A stretch of 64,000 bases of DNA, taken from the NCBI GenBank assembly GCA_944390735.1, contig CALXRL010000057.1, forward strand, positions 1 to 64,000. Reading direction: 5' to 3'. Below are positions 17,031 to 25,127 of this stretch, in pieces. The DNA comes from an uncultured Victivallales bacterium (GTDB taxonomy: Bacteria; Verrucomicrobiota; Lentisphaeria; Victivallales; UBA1829). The notes under the pieces were generated by a model. The model was not told where the DNA came from. It saw only the letters and a program-made list of their open reading frames with translations, and made no database searches. Within the stretch, counting starts at the first letter, position 1. Every line of letters starts with the position of its first letter. Position numbers and translations under genes: made by a program.

Positions 17031-18962
17031 ATGAAACATCTGAACACGCTGGTCATCGGCAGCGGAGCGTCGGGACTTGCCGCGGCGGTCCGGCTGAACG
17101 CGCTGGGCGTGAAATCGCTGGCCCTTTATACCGAGGGGCTCCGGATGGGAACCTCCATCAACACCGGAAGCGACAAGCAGACCTACTATAAGCTCGGCAT
17201 GTACGGAATCGAACCGGACTCTCCGGTTCTGCTGGCACAGGATCTGATGAACGGCGGCGCCGTGCACGGAGACATTGCGCTGGTGGAAGCGGCGCTTTCG
17301 CCGCTGGCCTTTGCGCATCTTGCCGCCCTGGGGGTCCCCTTCCCCCACGACGAATTCGGACAGTACATCGGCTACAAGACCGATCACGACCCCAGGCGCC
17401 GCGCGACAAGCTGCGGCCCGTACACGTCGCGCGACATGTGCCTGGCCCTGATTGCGGAAGCGAAAAAAAACGGCATCGAGATTCAGGAAAAACGGGTTGC
17501 CGTCTCGCTGCTTGCCGTGGAGGAAAACGGGGAGAAACGGTGCTGCGGAGCCGTGTTTCTGAATCGGGGGAAACAGGGGGAGGATGCTCTGGAAGTCGTT
17601 CTGGCGGAAAATGTTGTATTTGCAGTTGGCGGACCTGGAGCTCTCTATCGGGCCAGTGTCTATCCGGTGGTTCACACCGGAGCGATCGGGCTGGCGATTG
17701 GAATCGGGGCGAAAACGCGGAATCTGGCGGAATTTCAATTCGGGATGGCCTCGACGAAATTCCGCTGGAACGTCTCGGGAAGCTACATGCAGGTGCTTCC
17801 GCGCTTCGTCTCCCGCGCGGCGGACGGGATCAGCGATGAAAAAGAGTTTCTGCGCGAGTATTTCAAAACGCCGGAAGAGATGTACGATATGATCTTTCTG
17901 AAAGGCTATCAGTGGCCGTTTGCCGCGGGACATGTTCCGGGATCGTCGCTGATCGACCTTTTTGTCAACCGGGAAATTGTGGAACGGGGCCGCCGCGTGT
18001 TCCTGGACTACCGGACCGATCCGGCGGACTACGATTTTCAGGCGCTCAGCGAGGAGACGCGCTCCTATCTGACCCGTTCCGGCGCAGTTGCGTCCACTCC
18101 TTTGCGACGGCTGGAACGACTCAACGCTCCCGCGATTGAGCTCTACCAGTCGCACGGGATTGATCTTTCGAAAGAGGCGCTGGAAATTGCGGTCTGCGCC
18201 CAGCACAACAACGGAGGACTTGCAGGCACCATCTGGTGGGAGTCCGAAAATGTCCGCCATCTGTTCCCGATTGGAGAAGTCAATGGATCACATGGAGTTA
18301 CACGTCCTGGAGGAACGGCTTTGAATGCCGGTCAGGTCGGAGCGTTCCGGGCGGCGGAATTCATTGCGGCGAACGGAGCGGAAGAGACGCTCTCCCTGGC
18401 CGCGGCGGAAAAGGCCGCTCTGGAAACCATGGATCGTCTGAAAGCGGCATGGAGACGTCCCGCCCTCCGCAACTGGAAGGAGGAGCGCGCCAAATTCCAG
18501 AACCGCATGAGCGAAAACGGCGCGTTCATCCGGGAGGAGACCCTCCTGCGCAAGGCGCTTGCGGAAACCCGAAGCCAGCTGGTAGCTCTGCAGGAGGACG
18601 GACTGGGAGGAAACACGATTGACGACACAGTGGAAGCCCTTCGGAATCAGCAGCTTCTGACTGCTCAAATCCTCTATCTGGAATCGATCTTGAAGCAGGT
18701 TCTTGACGGGGTCGGCTCCCGGGGAAGCGCCCTGGTTCTCTCTCCGCGGGGAGAGCGAATCCATCCGCTGCTTCCCGAGGAGTGGAAACGTCTTCCCGAG
18801 GATCCCGCGTTCCGCAGCCGGACTCTGACGGGCAGACTGAAACCGGATGGTTCCGCGGAGTTCGTCTGGGAATCCTGCCGCGAAATTCCCGCGACGGACG
18901 GCTGGTTTGAAACGATCTGGAGCGACTACCGCAGCAAACGCATCTATGGAGCACACTCATGA
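17031..18962 (+). CDS. FAD-binding oxidoreductase of the fumarate reductase / aspartate oxidase type
   Basis: A 643-aa flavoprotein. An ADP-binding motif GSGASGLAA starts at residue 10, with a capping domain in the middle and the late FAD-binding block HNNGGLAGTIWWES followed by GEVNGSHGVTRPGG, which is typical of the succinate dehydrogenase/fumarate reductase flavoprotein and L-aspartate oxidase superfamily. No signal peptide, Tat motif, haem motif or FMN-attachment domain is seen, so it looks like a soluble enzyme that takes electrons from, or gives them to, another carrier. GGAGGAGG is just upstream. It overlaps the next gene by 4 bp (ATGA). The substrate may be a cyclic or unsaturated acid or alcohol, which is inference. 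Confidence 0.82.
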   Translation: MKHLNTLVIGSGASGLAAAVRLNALGVKSLALYTEGLRMGTSINTGSDKQTYYKLGMYGIEPDSPVLLAQDLMNGGAVHGDIALVEAALSPLAFAHLAALGVPFPHDEFGQYIGYKTDHDPRRRATSCGPYTSRDMCLALIAEAKKNGIEIQEKRVAVSLLAVEENGEKRCCGAVFLNRGKQGEDALEVVLAENVVFAVGGPGALYRASVYPVVHTGAIGLAIGIGAKTRNLAEFQFGMASTKFRWNVSGSYMQVLPRFVSRAADGISDEKEFLREYFKTPEEMYDMIFLKGYQWPFAAGHVPGSSLIDLFVNREIVERGRRVFLDYRTDPADYDFQALSEETRSYLTRSGAVASTPLRRLERLNAPAIELYQSHGIDLSKEALEIAVCAQHNNGGLAGTIWWESENVRHLFPIGEVNGSHGVTRPGGTALNAGQVGAFRAAEFIAANGAEETLSLAAAEKAALETMDRLKAAWRRPALRNWKEERAKFQNRMSENGAFIREETLLRKALAETRSQLVALQEDGLGGNTIDDTVEALRNQQLLTAQILYLESILKQVLDGVGSRGSALVLSPRGERIHPLLPEEWKRLPEDPAFRSRTLTGRLKPDGSAEFVWESCREIPATDGWFETIWSDYRSKRIYGAHS

Positions 18963-19498
18963 CACAGGATCAGGAAAACATCTGTAATTTCATGATTCTC
19001 AGGGAGTTGAGAAAGAGGGAACATCTCAGCATCGCCTCTCTGTCCGAGAAAAGCGGGGTTTCAGCCAGTGTCATATCGAAACTGGAGCGCAATCAGAGTT
19101 CGGCGGAGATGGATACGTTGTACCGGATAGCGCGGGTGTTCGGCATGACGCTCTCCGACCTGATCTCTCTGGCGGAAAATCAGACGGCCCATCTGGTTCG
19201 GGAGGAGAAGTACAAATCGGGAGACTTCACCTTTCAGCGCGTCACCTACGGCAATGTGCGGACCATGCACGCGTTTGCCTCCCGGGGGGCTCGCCTCTCC
19301 AAACCGGAACTGCACCGCGATGATTATGAACTGCTCTGGGTTCTGCGCGGCATTCTGAAAATCACGCTGCCCAACGAGAGCTATGAACTGACCCGGGGCA
19401 TGTCGATCCAGTTTGACGCCCTGCTCAGCCACTCCTACGAAGTTCTGGAGGACTGCGAACTGATCCTTCTGCATATCCGCAAAGGCAAACGATTCTAA
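18959..19498 (+). CDS. XRE family regulator with C-terminal cupin domain
   Basis: A 179-aa regulator. Residues about 12-66 form a lambda-repressor-like helix-turn-helix (LSIASLSEKSGVSASVISKLE). Residues about 105-175 form a small cupin (LHRDDYELLWVLRG, then LTRGMSIQFDALLSH), the usual layout of regulators of amino-acid or small-molecule catabolism. Its ATG overlaps the flavoprotein stop, so it is made together with the enzymes it probably regulates. The inverted repeat at 16157-16181 is a plausible binding site. Confidence 0.88.
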   Translation: MTQDQENICNFMILRELRKREHLSIASLSEKSGVSASVISKLERNQSSAEMDTLYRIARVFGMTLSDLISLAENQTAHLVREEKYKSGDFTFQRVTYGNVRTMHAFASRGARLSKPELHRDDYELLWVLRGILKITLPNESYELTRGMSIQFDALLSHSYEVLEDCELILLHIRKGKRF

Positions 19499-19513
19499 CG
19501 CAAGGAGATCCCT

Positions 19514-20959
19514 ATGAAGCAACCCTATCGGAAAGTCACGGAATTCAAAACCGTACAGGCGTTTGACGAGTATGTCAGAAGCCAGAAATTCACCATCGGC
19601 CTTGCTCCGGAAATCAAAACGGACGGTTCCGCCGCACTGGCCCGGCCGATCGAATACAAAGGCCGGACCATCGGCAACCGCTGGGCAATCCTCCCTATGG
19701 AAGGGTGGGACTGCATGGACGACGGCACCCCCAGCGAATTCACGAAACGCCGCTGGCTGCGGTTTGCCCGGAGCGGAGCCAAACTTCTTTACGGCACCGA
19801 GGCCGGAGCCGTCATGCACTCCGGGAGAAGCAATCCGCAGCAGCTGCTGGTTGCGGAACACACGAAAGAGGCCCTGACGCACATCTGTTCGGAGATGCGC
19901 CGGGTGCACCGGGAGAAATTCGGACGGGACGACGATCTCTGCATCGGTCTTCAGCTGACGCATTCGGGGCGCTACTCCCATCCGAACAAGGCGGATGTTC
20001 TGGAATCGAAGACGGCGTACTCGCATCCGCTGCTGGACCGGAAGTTTCACAACGGACCGCAGAATGTGGTCACCGACGAAGAGGTCGGAGAGATCGTCGC
20101 TCACTTCATCAAAGCCGCCGGAATCGCGCAGGAGGCGGGATTTGATTTTGTCGACATCAAACATGCGCACGGCTATCTCGGCCATGAATTTCTGACGGCC
20201 TACGACCGGCCGGGCCGATACGGAGGCTCCTTCGAGAACCGCACCCGCTTCTTCCGGGAGATTGCGGAAGGAATTCGGAAACAGGTGCCGGGACTCGACA
20301 TCTCCGCGCGGGTCAGTCTTTTCGACATTCTGCCGTACGAGAAAGGCGAAGATGGAATCGGTCGTCCGATGGCGTGGAACGGCGGACGCTATCCCTACGC
20401 ATTCGGCGGCGACGGCACCGGAAAAAACATGGATCCCGATCTCAACGAGACCGTGCAGTTCATCCGGATGCTGGAGGAGTACGGCGTCAAACTGATCTGT
20501 GCGACCATCGGCAGCCCCTACTACAACGTCCACATGCAGCGCCCGGCCTATTATCCGGTCTGCGACGGCTACGAGATGCCGGAACATCCGCTATACAACG
20601 TCGGGCGTCACATCGAGGCGGTGCGGCGCCTGAAGCAGCTCTGTCCGGAAATGCTGGTGGTCGGTTCCGGCTACACCTGTCTTCAGGAGTACCTGCCGAA
20701 CGCGGCGGAATATGCCGTTGCCAACGGCTGGACGGATTTTGTCGGAATCGGACGCATGGTTCTCTCGTATCCGGAAATGTGCACGGATGTTCTCTCCGGC
20801 AAACCGCTTGACCGGCGGCACATCTGTCGGACCTTCGGCGACTGCACCAACGCGCCGCGCAACGGCATGATTTCCGGCTGCTATCCGCTGGACGAATATT
20901 ACAAGCAGCGTCCGGAGGCCCTGCGTCTGAAAGAGTTGAAAAAAGCACACGAGTGTTAA
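19514..20959 (+). CDS. NADH:flavin oxidoreductase, old yellow enzyme family
   Basis: OYE-family enzymes reduce activated C=C bonds with FMN. The 481-aa protein has the barrel pattern LQLTHSGRYS in the middle, the substrate-binding HAHGYLGHEF segment, and late FMN-phosphate elements ending in GIGRMVLSYPE. It lacks the NAD(P)-binding domain of 2,4-dienoyl-CoA reductase and bile-acid reductases. It keeps a C-terminal Cys-rich tail (CRTFGDC, then a Cys 12 residues on) that only partly matches their Cys-X2-Cys-X3-Cys-X11-Cys iron-sulfur motif. AAGGAG lies upstream. Together with the SDR and fumarate-reductase-like flavoprotein it suggests stepwise redox change of a ring or unsaturated compound. 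Confidence 0.85.
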   Translation: MKQPYRKVTEFKTVQAFDEYVRSQKFTIGLAPEIKTDGSAALARPIEYKGRTIGNRWAILPMEGWDCMDDGTPSEFTKRRWLRFARSGAKLLYGTEAGAVMHSGRSNPQQLLVAEHTKEALTHICSEMRRVHREKFGRDDDLCIGLQLTHSGRYSHPNKADVLESKTAYSHPLLDRKFHNGPQNVVTDEEVGEIVAHFIKAAGIAQEAGFDFVDIKHAHGYLGHEFLTAYDRPGRYGGSFENRTRFFREIAEGIRKQVPGLDISARVSLFDILPYEKGEDGIGRPMAWNGGRYPYAFGGDGTGKNMDPDLNETVQFIRMLEEYGVKLICATIGSPYYNVHMQRPAYYPVCDGYEMPEHPLYNVGRHIEAVRRLKQLCPEMLVVGSGYTCLQEYLPNAAEYAVANGWTDFVGIGRMVLSYPEMCTDVLSGKPLDRRHICRTFGDCTNAPRNGMISGCYPLDEYYKQRPEALRLKELKKAHEC

Positions 20960-20980
20960 GATAGAAAGGAGACAGATCCC

Positions 20981-21646
20981 ATGATCTATTTTTTTGCGGA
21001 CGACCATTACGGCACCCATCCCGGCAAAGTTCTCTACGAGCACCTCCCCGCCGAACTGAAATCGCGCATCTGTTTTCAGGAGAACGACTGGAGCGTTCTG
21101 GAAAGCGGCTCCTGGCGGAAGGATTGCGAACTTCTGATTCTGAATCTGATTGCGACGACGTGCAATCTGCCGCATCCGGGTCCGGGCGCGGAAAAAGCGG
21201 TCCGGGAATGGTGCGAGAGCGGAGGAAATGTTCTGATGCTTCACGGTTCCAGCGCCGCCTTCTGGCAGTGGGACTGGTGGAGAAAAATTGTCGGGTTCCG
21301 CTGGGTCCGGCCGAACGACCCCGATGGAGTCGCGCCCTCGACCCATCCGAAGAAGCCCTACACGCTGACCGTCTCCAAAAGCCGCCATCCTCTGACAAAA
21401 TTGCTGGAAGGAATTGAACTTCCCGCAGACGAGATCTATATTAATATGGAACAGGTCTGTCCGGCGATGACTCTCATGGAGACCACGATTGAAGAGGGAA
21501 CCTTCCCCCAGTGCACGGAAGCACTCTCCCCCTGGAACGGAAAACTCGTGAACTTCATTCCCGGACACATTCCGGAAGTCACTTCGAATCCGAAGCTCGT
21601 CCGGAATGTTGCAACAATCATCGAATACCTTCGGAAAGGAAACTGA
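20981..21646 (+). CDS. ThuA-like (glutamine-amidotransferase-fold) protein
   Basis: A 221-aa protein with the ThuA pattern: LLILNLI, then VREWCESGGNVLMLHGSSAAFW and FRWV, HPLTKLLEGIE, DEIYINME later on. ThuA-like proteins accompany keto-sugar and trehalose/trehalulose use and have a class-I glutamine-amidotransferase fold without its catalytic triad; their chemistry is poorly known. There is no signal peptide. It lies 21 bp after the OYE gene and 4 bp before the hydroxyacid dehydrogenase start, so it belongs to the same operon. Confidence 0.82.
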   Translation: MIYFFADDHYGTHPGKVLYEHLPAELKSRICFQENDWSVLESGSWRKDCELLILNLIATTCNLPHPGPGAEKAVREWCESGGNVLMLHGSSAAFWQWDWWRKIVGFRWVRPNDPDGVAPSTHPKKPYTLTVSKSRHPLTKLLEGIELPADEIYINMEQVCPAMTLMETTIEEGTFPQCTEALSPWNGKLVNFIPGHIPEVTSNPKLVRNVATIIEYLRKGN

Positions 21647-21650
21647 ACGA

Positions 21651-22616
21651 ATGAAAAAGTTCAAAGCGGTCTTTCTCTGCGACAACGACTCCAGGATCGA
21701 TTACGTTTACAGCAGGGATCAGCAGAAACGGATCGCGGAAATCACCGAACTGATCCCCGGCCGGCTCGACTCCCGTAATTTCAATTCCATGGACCTTTCA
21801 GAACTCGAAGTGATCTTCTCCACCTGGGGAATGATCTGCTTCACGGAAGAACAGCTTGCCAGAATGCCGAATCTGAAAGCCGTCTTCTACGCCGCGGGCG
21901 CAACCGACAGCTTTGCCAGACCGCTTTTGAACCATCACATCAAACTGGTCAGTGCGTGGAGGGCGAACGCCATTCCCGTCGCGGAATTCACGGTGGCGCA
22001 GATTATTCTCTCCATGAAGAACTACTTTGCGAACACCTCGGCGATTACGGGTCCGTCCGGCTGGAATCAGGACGGAGCGGGACCGGGCTGCTACGGGGAA
22101 ACCGTCGCGCTGATCGGCGCGGGAGCCATCTCCGGAAAGGTGCAGGAACTGCTGAAGAACTTCCACCTGAATGTGGTGGTGGTTCCCTCGCGTCCGGAAC
22201 GGAGAACGATCAGTCTGGAGGAGGCCTTCCGGACGGCTTATGTGGTCAGCAACCATCTGCCGAACCGTCAGGACAATCAGAAGGTTCTGACCCGCGAAAT
22301 GTTCGCATCCATGCGCAGAAACGCCACGTTCATCAACACCGGACGCGGCGCGCAGGTCGATGAGGAAGGTCTGATCGACGTTCTCAAGCAGCGCCCGGAT
22401 CTCACGGTTCTGCTGGATGTCACCTCCCCCGAACCGCCGGCGGAGGGATCGGAACTCTATCGGCTTCCGAACGTGCATCTCTCCTCCCACATCGCGGGCT
22501 CCCTGAACGACGAGGTTCATCGAATGGCCGATTATGTCATTGAGGATTATCTCCGCTTCGCCGAAGGAAAGCCCCTGGTCAACGAGGTCACGGAAGAACT
22601 CCTGATGACCCATTGA
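21651..22616 (+). CDS. D-isomer-specific 2-hydroxyacid dehydrogenase family protein
   Basis: A 321-aa NAD(P)-dependent dehydrogenase that interconverts 2-hydroxy and 2-oxo acids, or a relative. The Rossmann motif is ALIGAGAIS in the middle. The expected catalytic set follows: Arg in NTGRGAQVDE, Glu in DVTSPEPP, His in SSHIAGS. The ATG at 21651 is preceded by AAAGGAAA; an upstream in-frame ATG at 21606 lies inside the ThuA gene and is unlikely. Last gene of the plus-strand redox cluster, closed by a hairpin terminator. Confidence 0.88.
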   Translation: MKKFKAVFLCDNDSRIDYVYSRDQQKRIAEITELIPGRLDSRNFNSMDLSELEVIFSTWGMICFTEEQLARMPNLKAVFYAAGATDSFARPLLNHHIKLVSAWRANAIPVAEFTVAQIILSMKNYFANTSAITGPSGWNQDGAGPGCYGETVALIGAGAISGKVQELLKNFHLNVVVVPSRPERRTISLEEAFRTAYVVSNHLPNRQDNQKVLTREMFASMRRNATFINTGRGAQVDEEGLIDVLKQRPDLTVLLDVTSPEPPAEGSELYRLPNVHLSSHIAGSLNDEVHRMADYVIEDYLRFAEGKPLVNEVTEELLMTH

Positions 22617-22653
22617 CGCGGGGTGCCGTTCCTCCACGGCCCCCCTTCCCCGG

Positions 22654-22682
22654 AAAAAGCGGAGAGTTCTCCGCTTTTTTCA
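22654..22682. terminator. Bidirectional hairpin terminator between convergent genes
   Basis: Inverted repeat AAAAAGCGGA/TCCGCTTTTT (22654-22663 with 22670-22679) with a 6-nt loop. T-runs follow on both strands, so it can end the plus-strand redox cluster and the minus-strand PocR-AraC gene, whose stop at 22680 touches it. Confidence 0.85.
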
Positions 22683-23492
22683 TACGTCTCCCCGTCTCCG
22701 GAAGGTTCTGTGATACACCAGAGGGGAATATCCGGTAAACTCCCGGAACAATTTTCCGAAATGGCTCTGATCGCGGAATCCGCACTGTTCCATCACCTGT
22801 GCAATGGAGGCGTCGGAGCGTTCGAGCATCTGCCGCGCGGCCTTCAGGCGGCATTCCGTCAGGAAGGCGATCGCGGACCGCCCGGTCTCCTTCCGGAAAA
22901 GATGCAGAAACCGGGACTCGCTCAGACAGGCTTCCGCCGCCAGATCCCGGATCCGGACGGCTCTGGAAAAATGTTTTTCAATTCCCTCCACGGCCCGCTG
23001 AATGCGAAGATCGTGAATCTCGTCCCGTCGGACGCTCTCCCGCCGGATCGTCTCTCTGCGCTCGCGGAAGGCCACGGCAAGATCCTCCAGCACGGATGCA
23101 ATCCTTTTCCATCGCTCCTCCCCGATCCTCTCCACGCCCGGAAATTCCGCGGGATCCGCGGAGACGGGAAGAAAGATCCCCGCGAGAAACACCTCCGTGC
23201 AGCGCGTCCCTTCAAACAGCGGCACCACCACTTCGGAGACTCCCGCATGGCAGGTGCTGAGAAACACCCCCTTCTCCTGCTCCGCGCGGCGAGGAAGCAG
23301 AATCTCATCATTTTCCGAACAGAGACGCAGTCCCTCGCGCCGGGATTTGATGTTCCGGCAGAATCCGCAGCAGTGATAGGTGTGTCGTTCCGCCAGTCCG
23401 CAGGAGGTCCTCCCCACTCCGACATATTTCCAGAGAAGATTCAACTTCCATTCCCTTTCCAGTCCGTCAAGAATGCGGTTCATCCGTTCCAT
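22680..23492 (-). CDS. AraC family regulator with PocR-type sensor domain
   Basis: A 270-aa protein. The N-terminal ~150 residues look like a PocR ligand-binding domain: a Cys-rich segment TYHCCGFCRNIKSRREGLRLC near 38-61, a second Cys in STCHAG, then a region without motifs. Residues about 165-265 hold the AraC double helix-turn-helix (IRDLAAEACLSESRFLHLF, then IAQVMEQCGFRDQSHFGKLF). PocR of propanediol use senses a small diol; the ligand here is unknown. AAAGGAG precedes the ATG and a TATAAT lies at 23519-23524 on the minus strand. It is divergent from the flavoprotein at 23623 and probably activates it. Confidence 0.85.
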   Translation of the reverse strand: MERMNRILDGLEREWKLNLLWKYVGVGRTSCGLAERHTYHCCGFCRNIKSRREGLRLCSENDEILLPRRAEQEKGVFLSTCHAGVSEVVVPLFEGTRCTEVFLAGIFLPVSADPAEFPGVERIGEERWKRIASVLEDLAVAFRERRETIRRESVRRDEIHDLRIQRAVEGIEKHFSRAVRIRDLAAEACLSESRFLHLFRKETGRSAIAFLTECRLKAARQMLERSDASIAQVMEQCGFRDQSHFGKLFREFTGYSPLVYHRTFRRRGDV

Positions 23493-23622
23493 CGCAGCGC
23501 TCCTTTTATGATAATACGATTATAAATAGCATGATCTTCATAAAAAACAACCGTTTTTGCAGAGATTTTTTCCGGATTTCCAGTATATTGTCTGTTGAAC
23601 AGCCAGAAAAGGAGAATGGATC

Positions 23623-24978
23623 ATGAAGGAAATTGAGATTCCGGCGGAAAAACTGCCGGTGGTGGAAGAGGCCGATCTCTGCGTGATCGGCGGAAGCTGT
23701 ACCGGAGTTTTCGCCGCGATCCGGGCGGCAAGACTAGGAGCGAAAGTGGTTCTGATCGAAAAACAGAACCGGTTCGGCGGCGTTGCCACAAGCGGTCTGG
23801 TCTGCATGTGGCATTCCCTGTTCGACATCACGGGGGAAAAACAGATCATCGGCGGACTCACGTTCGAGGCGCTGGAACGACTGGAAAAACGCAACGCCGT
23901 CTCCCCGTTCCGCGACGGACATGGATACCGTCACATCGCCTTCAACTCGGAAGAACTGACGCTGGAACTGGATGCCATGGTCACGGAAAGCAAAAGAATC
24001 CGCACCTTCTTCCATACCATTTTCTCCCGTCCGATTCTGGACGGGGATGGAAAAATCACCGGCGTGATCGCGGAAAACAAATCCGGACGCTTCGTCATTG
24101 CCGCCCGCATGTTCATCGACGCCTCCGGAGACGGTCTTCTCTGCCGCGCCGCCGGTGTTCCCATGACCGCTCCGGCTCATCCCCAGCCCCCGACCGCCTG
24201 CGCGCACATCGAAAACTTCCGGAATATGAAGGACTTGAACCTCAAAGAGTTGATCGAGAAAAACCGAAGCCTCATCCCCGATCTTCCCTGCGGCTATTAC
24301 TGGGGATGCGATATTCCCGGAAGCGAACACATCTACCTGTTTGCCGGAACCCGGATCATGAACTGCAACTGCATGGATGCCAATGAGATAACAAATGCGG
24401 AATTTGAATCCCGCCGTCAGCTCCGCGCGCTGATGGATCTTTTTCGGAAGAGTTATCCGGAGGCATCCGTTTCGCTTCAGGCGCTGCCTTCGGCCATCGG
24501 GATCCGGGAGAGCTGGCACATCACCTCGATCGGCCGGCTGACCGGGAAGGAGATGCTCGCGGGAACCCGGTATCCGGACACCATCGCAAACGGAACCTAT
24601 CCCGTTGATATTCATGGGAATGAAGATGATTCCATCACCTTCAAACATCTGACCGGGGAACGAAAGACCTTCCGTTCCAACCGACTTGTCAAAGAGGATC
24701 GCTGGCTTCCCGAAGGCCAGATCCTGCCGTTTTACCGGATTCCCCTCCGCTGCCTGATTCCCCCGGGAAACCGGAATCTCATTGCGGCGGGACGAATGCT
24801 CGATGCCGATGCCGAAGCATTTGGAGCCGTCCGCGTCATGGTCAACCTGAATCAATGCGGAGAAGCGGCGGGAGTCACCGCCTGGCTCGCATTGCAGAAT
24901 CAGATCCCGCCGGCAGAGGTGGATTCCGCAAAAGTTCGCGAACTGCTGAATCAGGGCGGATCGCTTCTGGAGCTCTGA
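23623..24978 (+). CDS. FAD-dependent oxidoreductase (FAD_oxidored type)
   Basis: A 451-aa flavoprotein. After a short N-terminal tail, the ADP-binding motif VIGGSCTGVFAA begins at about residue 22, then LIEKQNRFGGVATSG with the Gly-rich turn; MFIDASGDGLLCRAAG marks the second FAD segment, and a late block AAGRMLDADAEAFGAVR plus QCGEAAGVTAW closes the FAD site. This group is frequent in Planctomycetota/Lentisphaerota sugar loci; substrates are mostly unknown. There is no signal peptide. A good -10 (TATATT, 23584-23589) without a matching -35 suits activation by the divergent PocR-AraC regulator. AAGGAG lies before the ATG. Confidence 0.85.
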   Translation: MKEIEIPAEKLPVVEEADLCVIGGSCTGVFAAIRAARLGAKVVLIEKQNRFGGVATSGLVCMWHSLFDITGEKQIIGGLTFEALERLEKRNAVSPFRDGHGYRHIAFNSEELTLELDAMVTESKRIRTFFHTIFSRPILDGDGKITGVIAENKSGRFVIAARMFIDASGDGLLCRAAGVPMTAPAHPQPPTACAHIENFRNMKDLNLKELIEKNRSLIPDLPCGYYWGCDIPGSEHIYLFAGTRIMNCNCMDANEITNAEFESRRQLRALMDLFRKSYPEASVSLQALPSAIGIRESWHITSIGRLTGKEMLAGTRYPDTIANGTYPVDIHGNEDDSITFKHLTGERKTFRSNRLVKEDRWLPEGQILPFYRIPLRCLIPPGNRNLIAAGRMLDADAEAFGAVRVMVNLNQCGEAAGVTAWLALQNQIPPAEVDSAKVRELLNQGGSLLEL

Positions 24979-25076
24979 GTCATCCCTGATTCCGGATGCG
25001 GCAGGAATCGTTTTGCCGCCGTTCCTCCGGCATTGCGGCAAAACAGCCGGATTCTTCTCCATCCGCACAAAAAACA

Positions 25077-25121
25077 CGGGAGCGTGCCTGAAACGGCACG
25101 CTCCCGTTCTTTTTCTCTTTT
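25077..25121. terminator. Strong bidirectional rho-independent terminator
   Basis: Perfect 12-bp stem CGGGAGCGTGCC/GGCACGCTCCCG (25077-25088 with 25095-25106), loop TGAAAC, and T-runs on both strands. It lies between the convergent flavoprotein (plus) and the giant protease gene (minus). Confidence 0.92.
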
Positions 25122-25127
25122 CCGATG

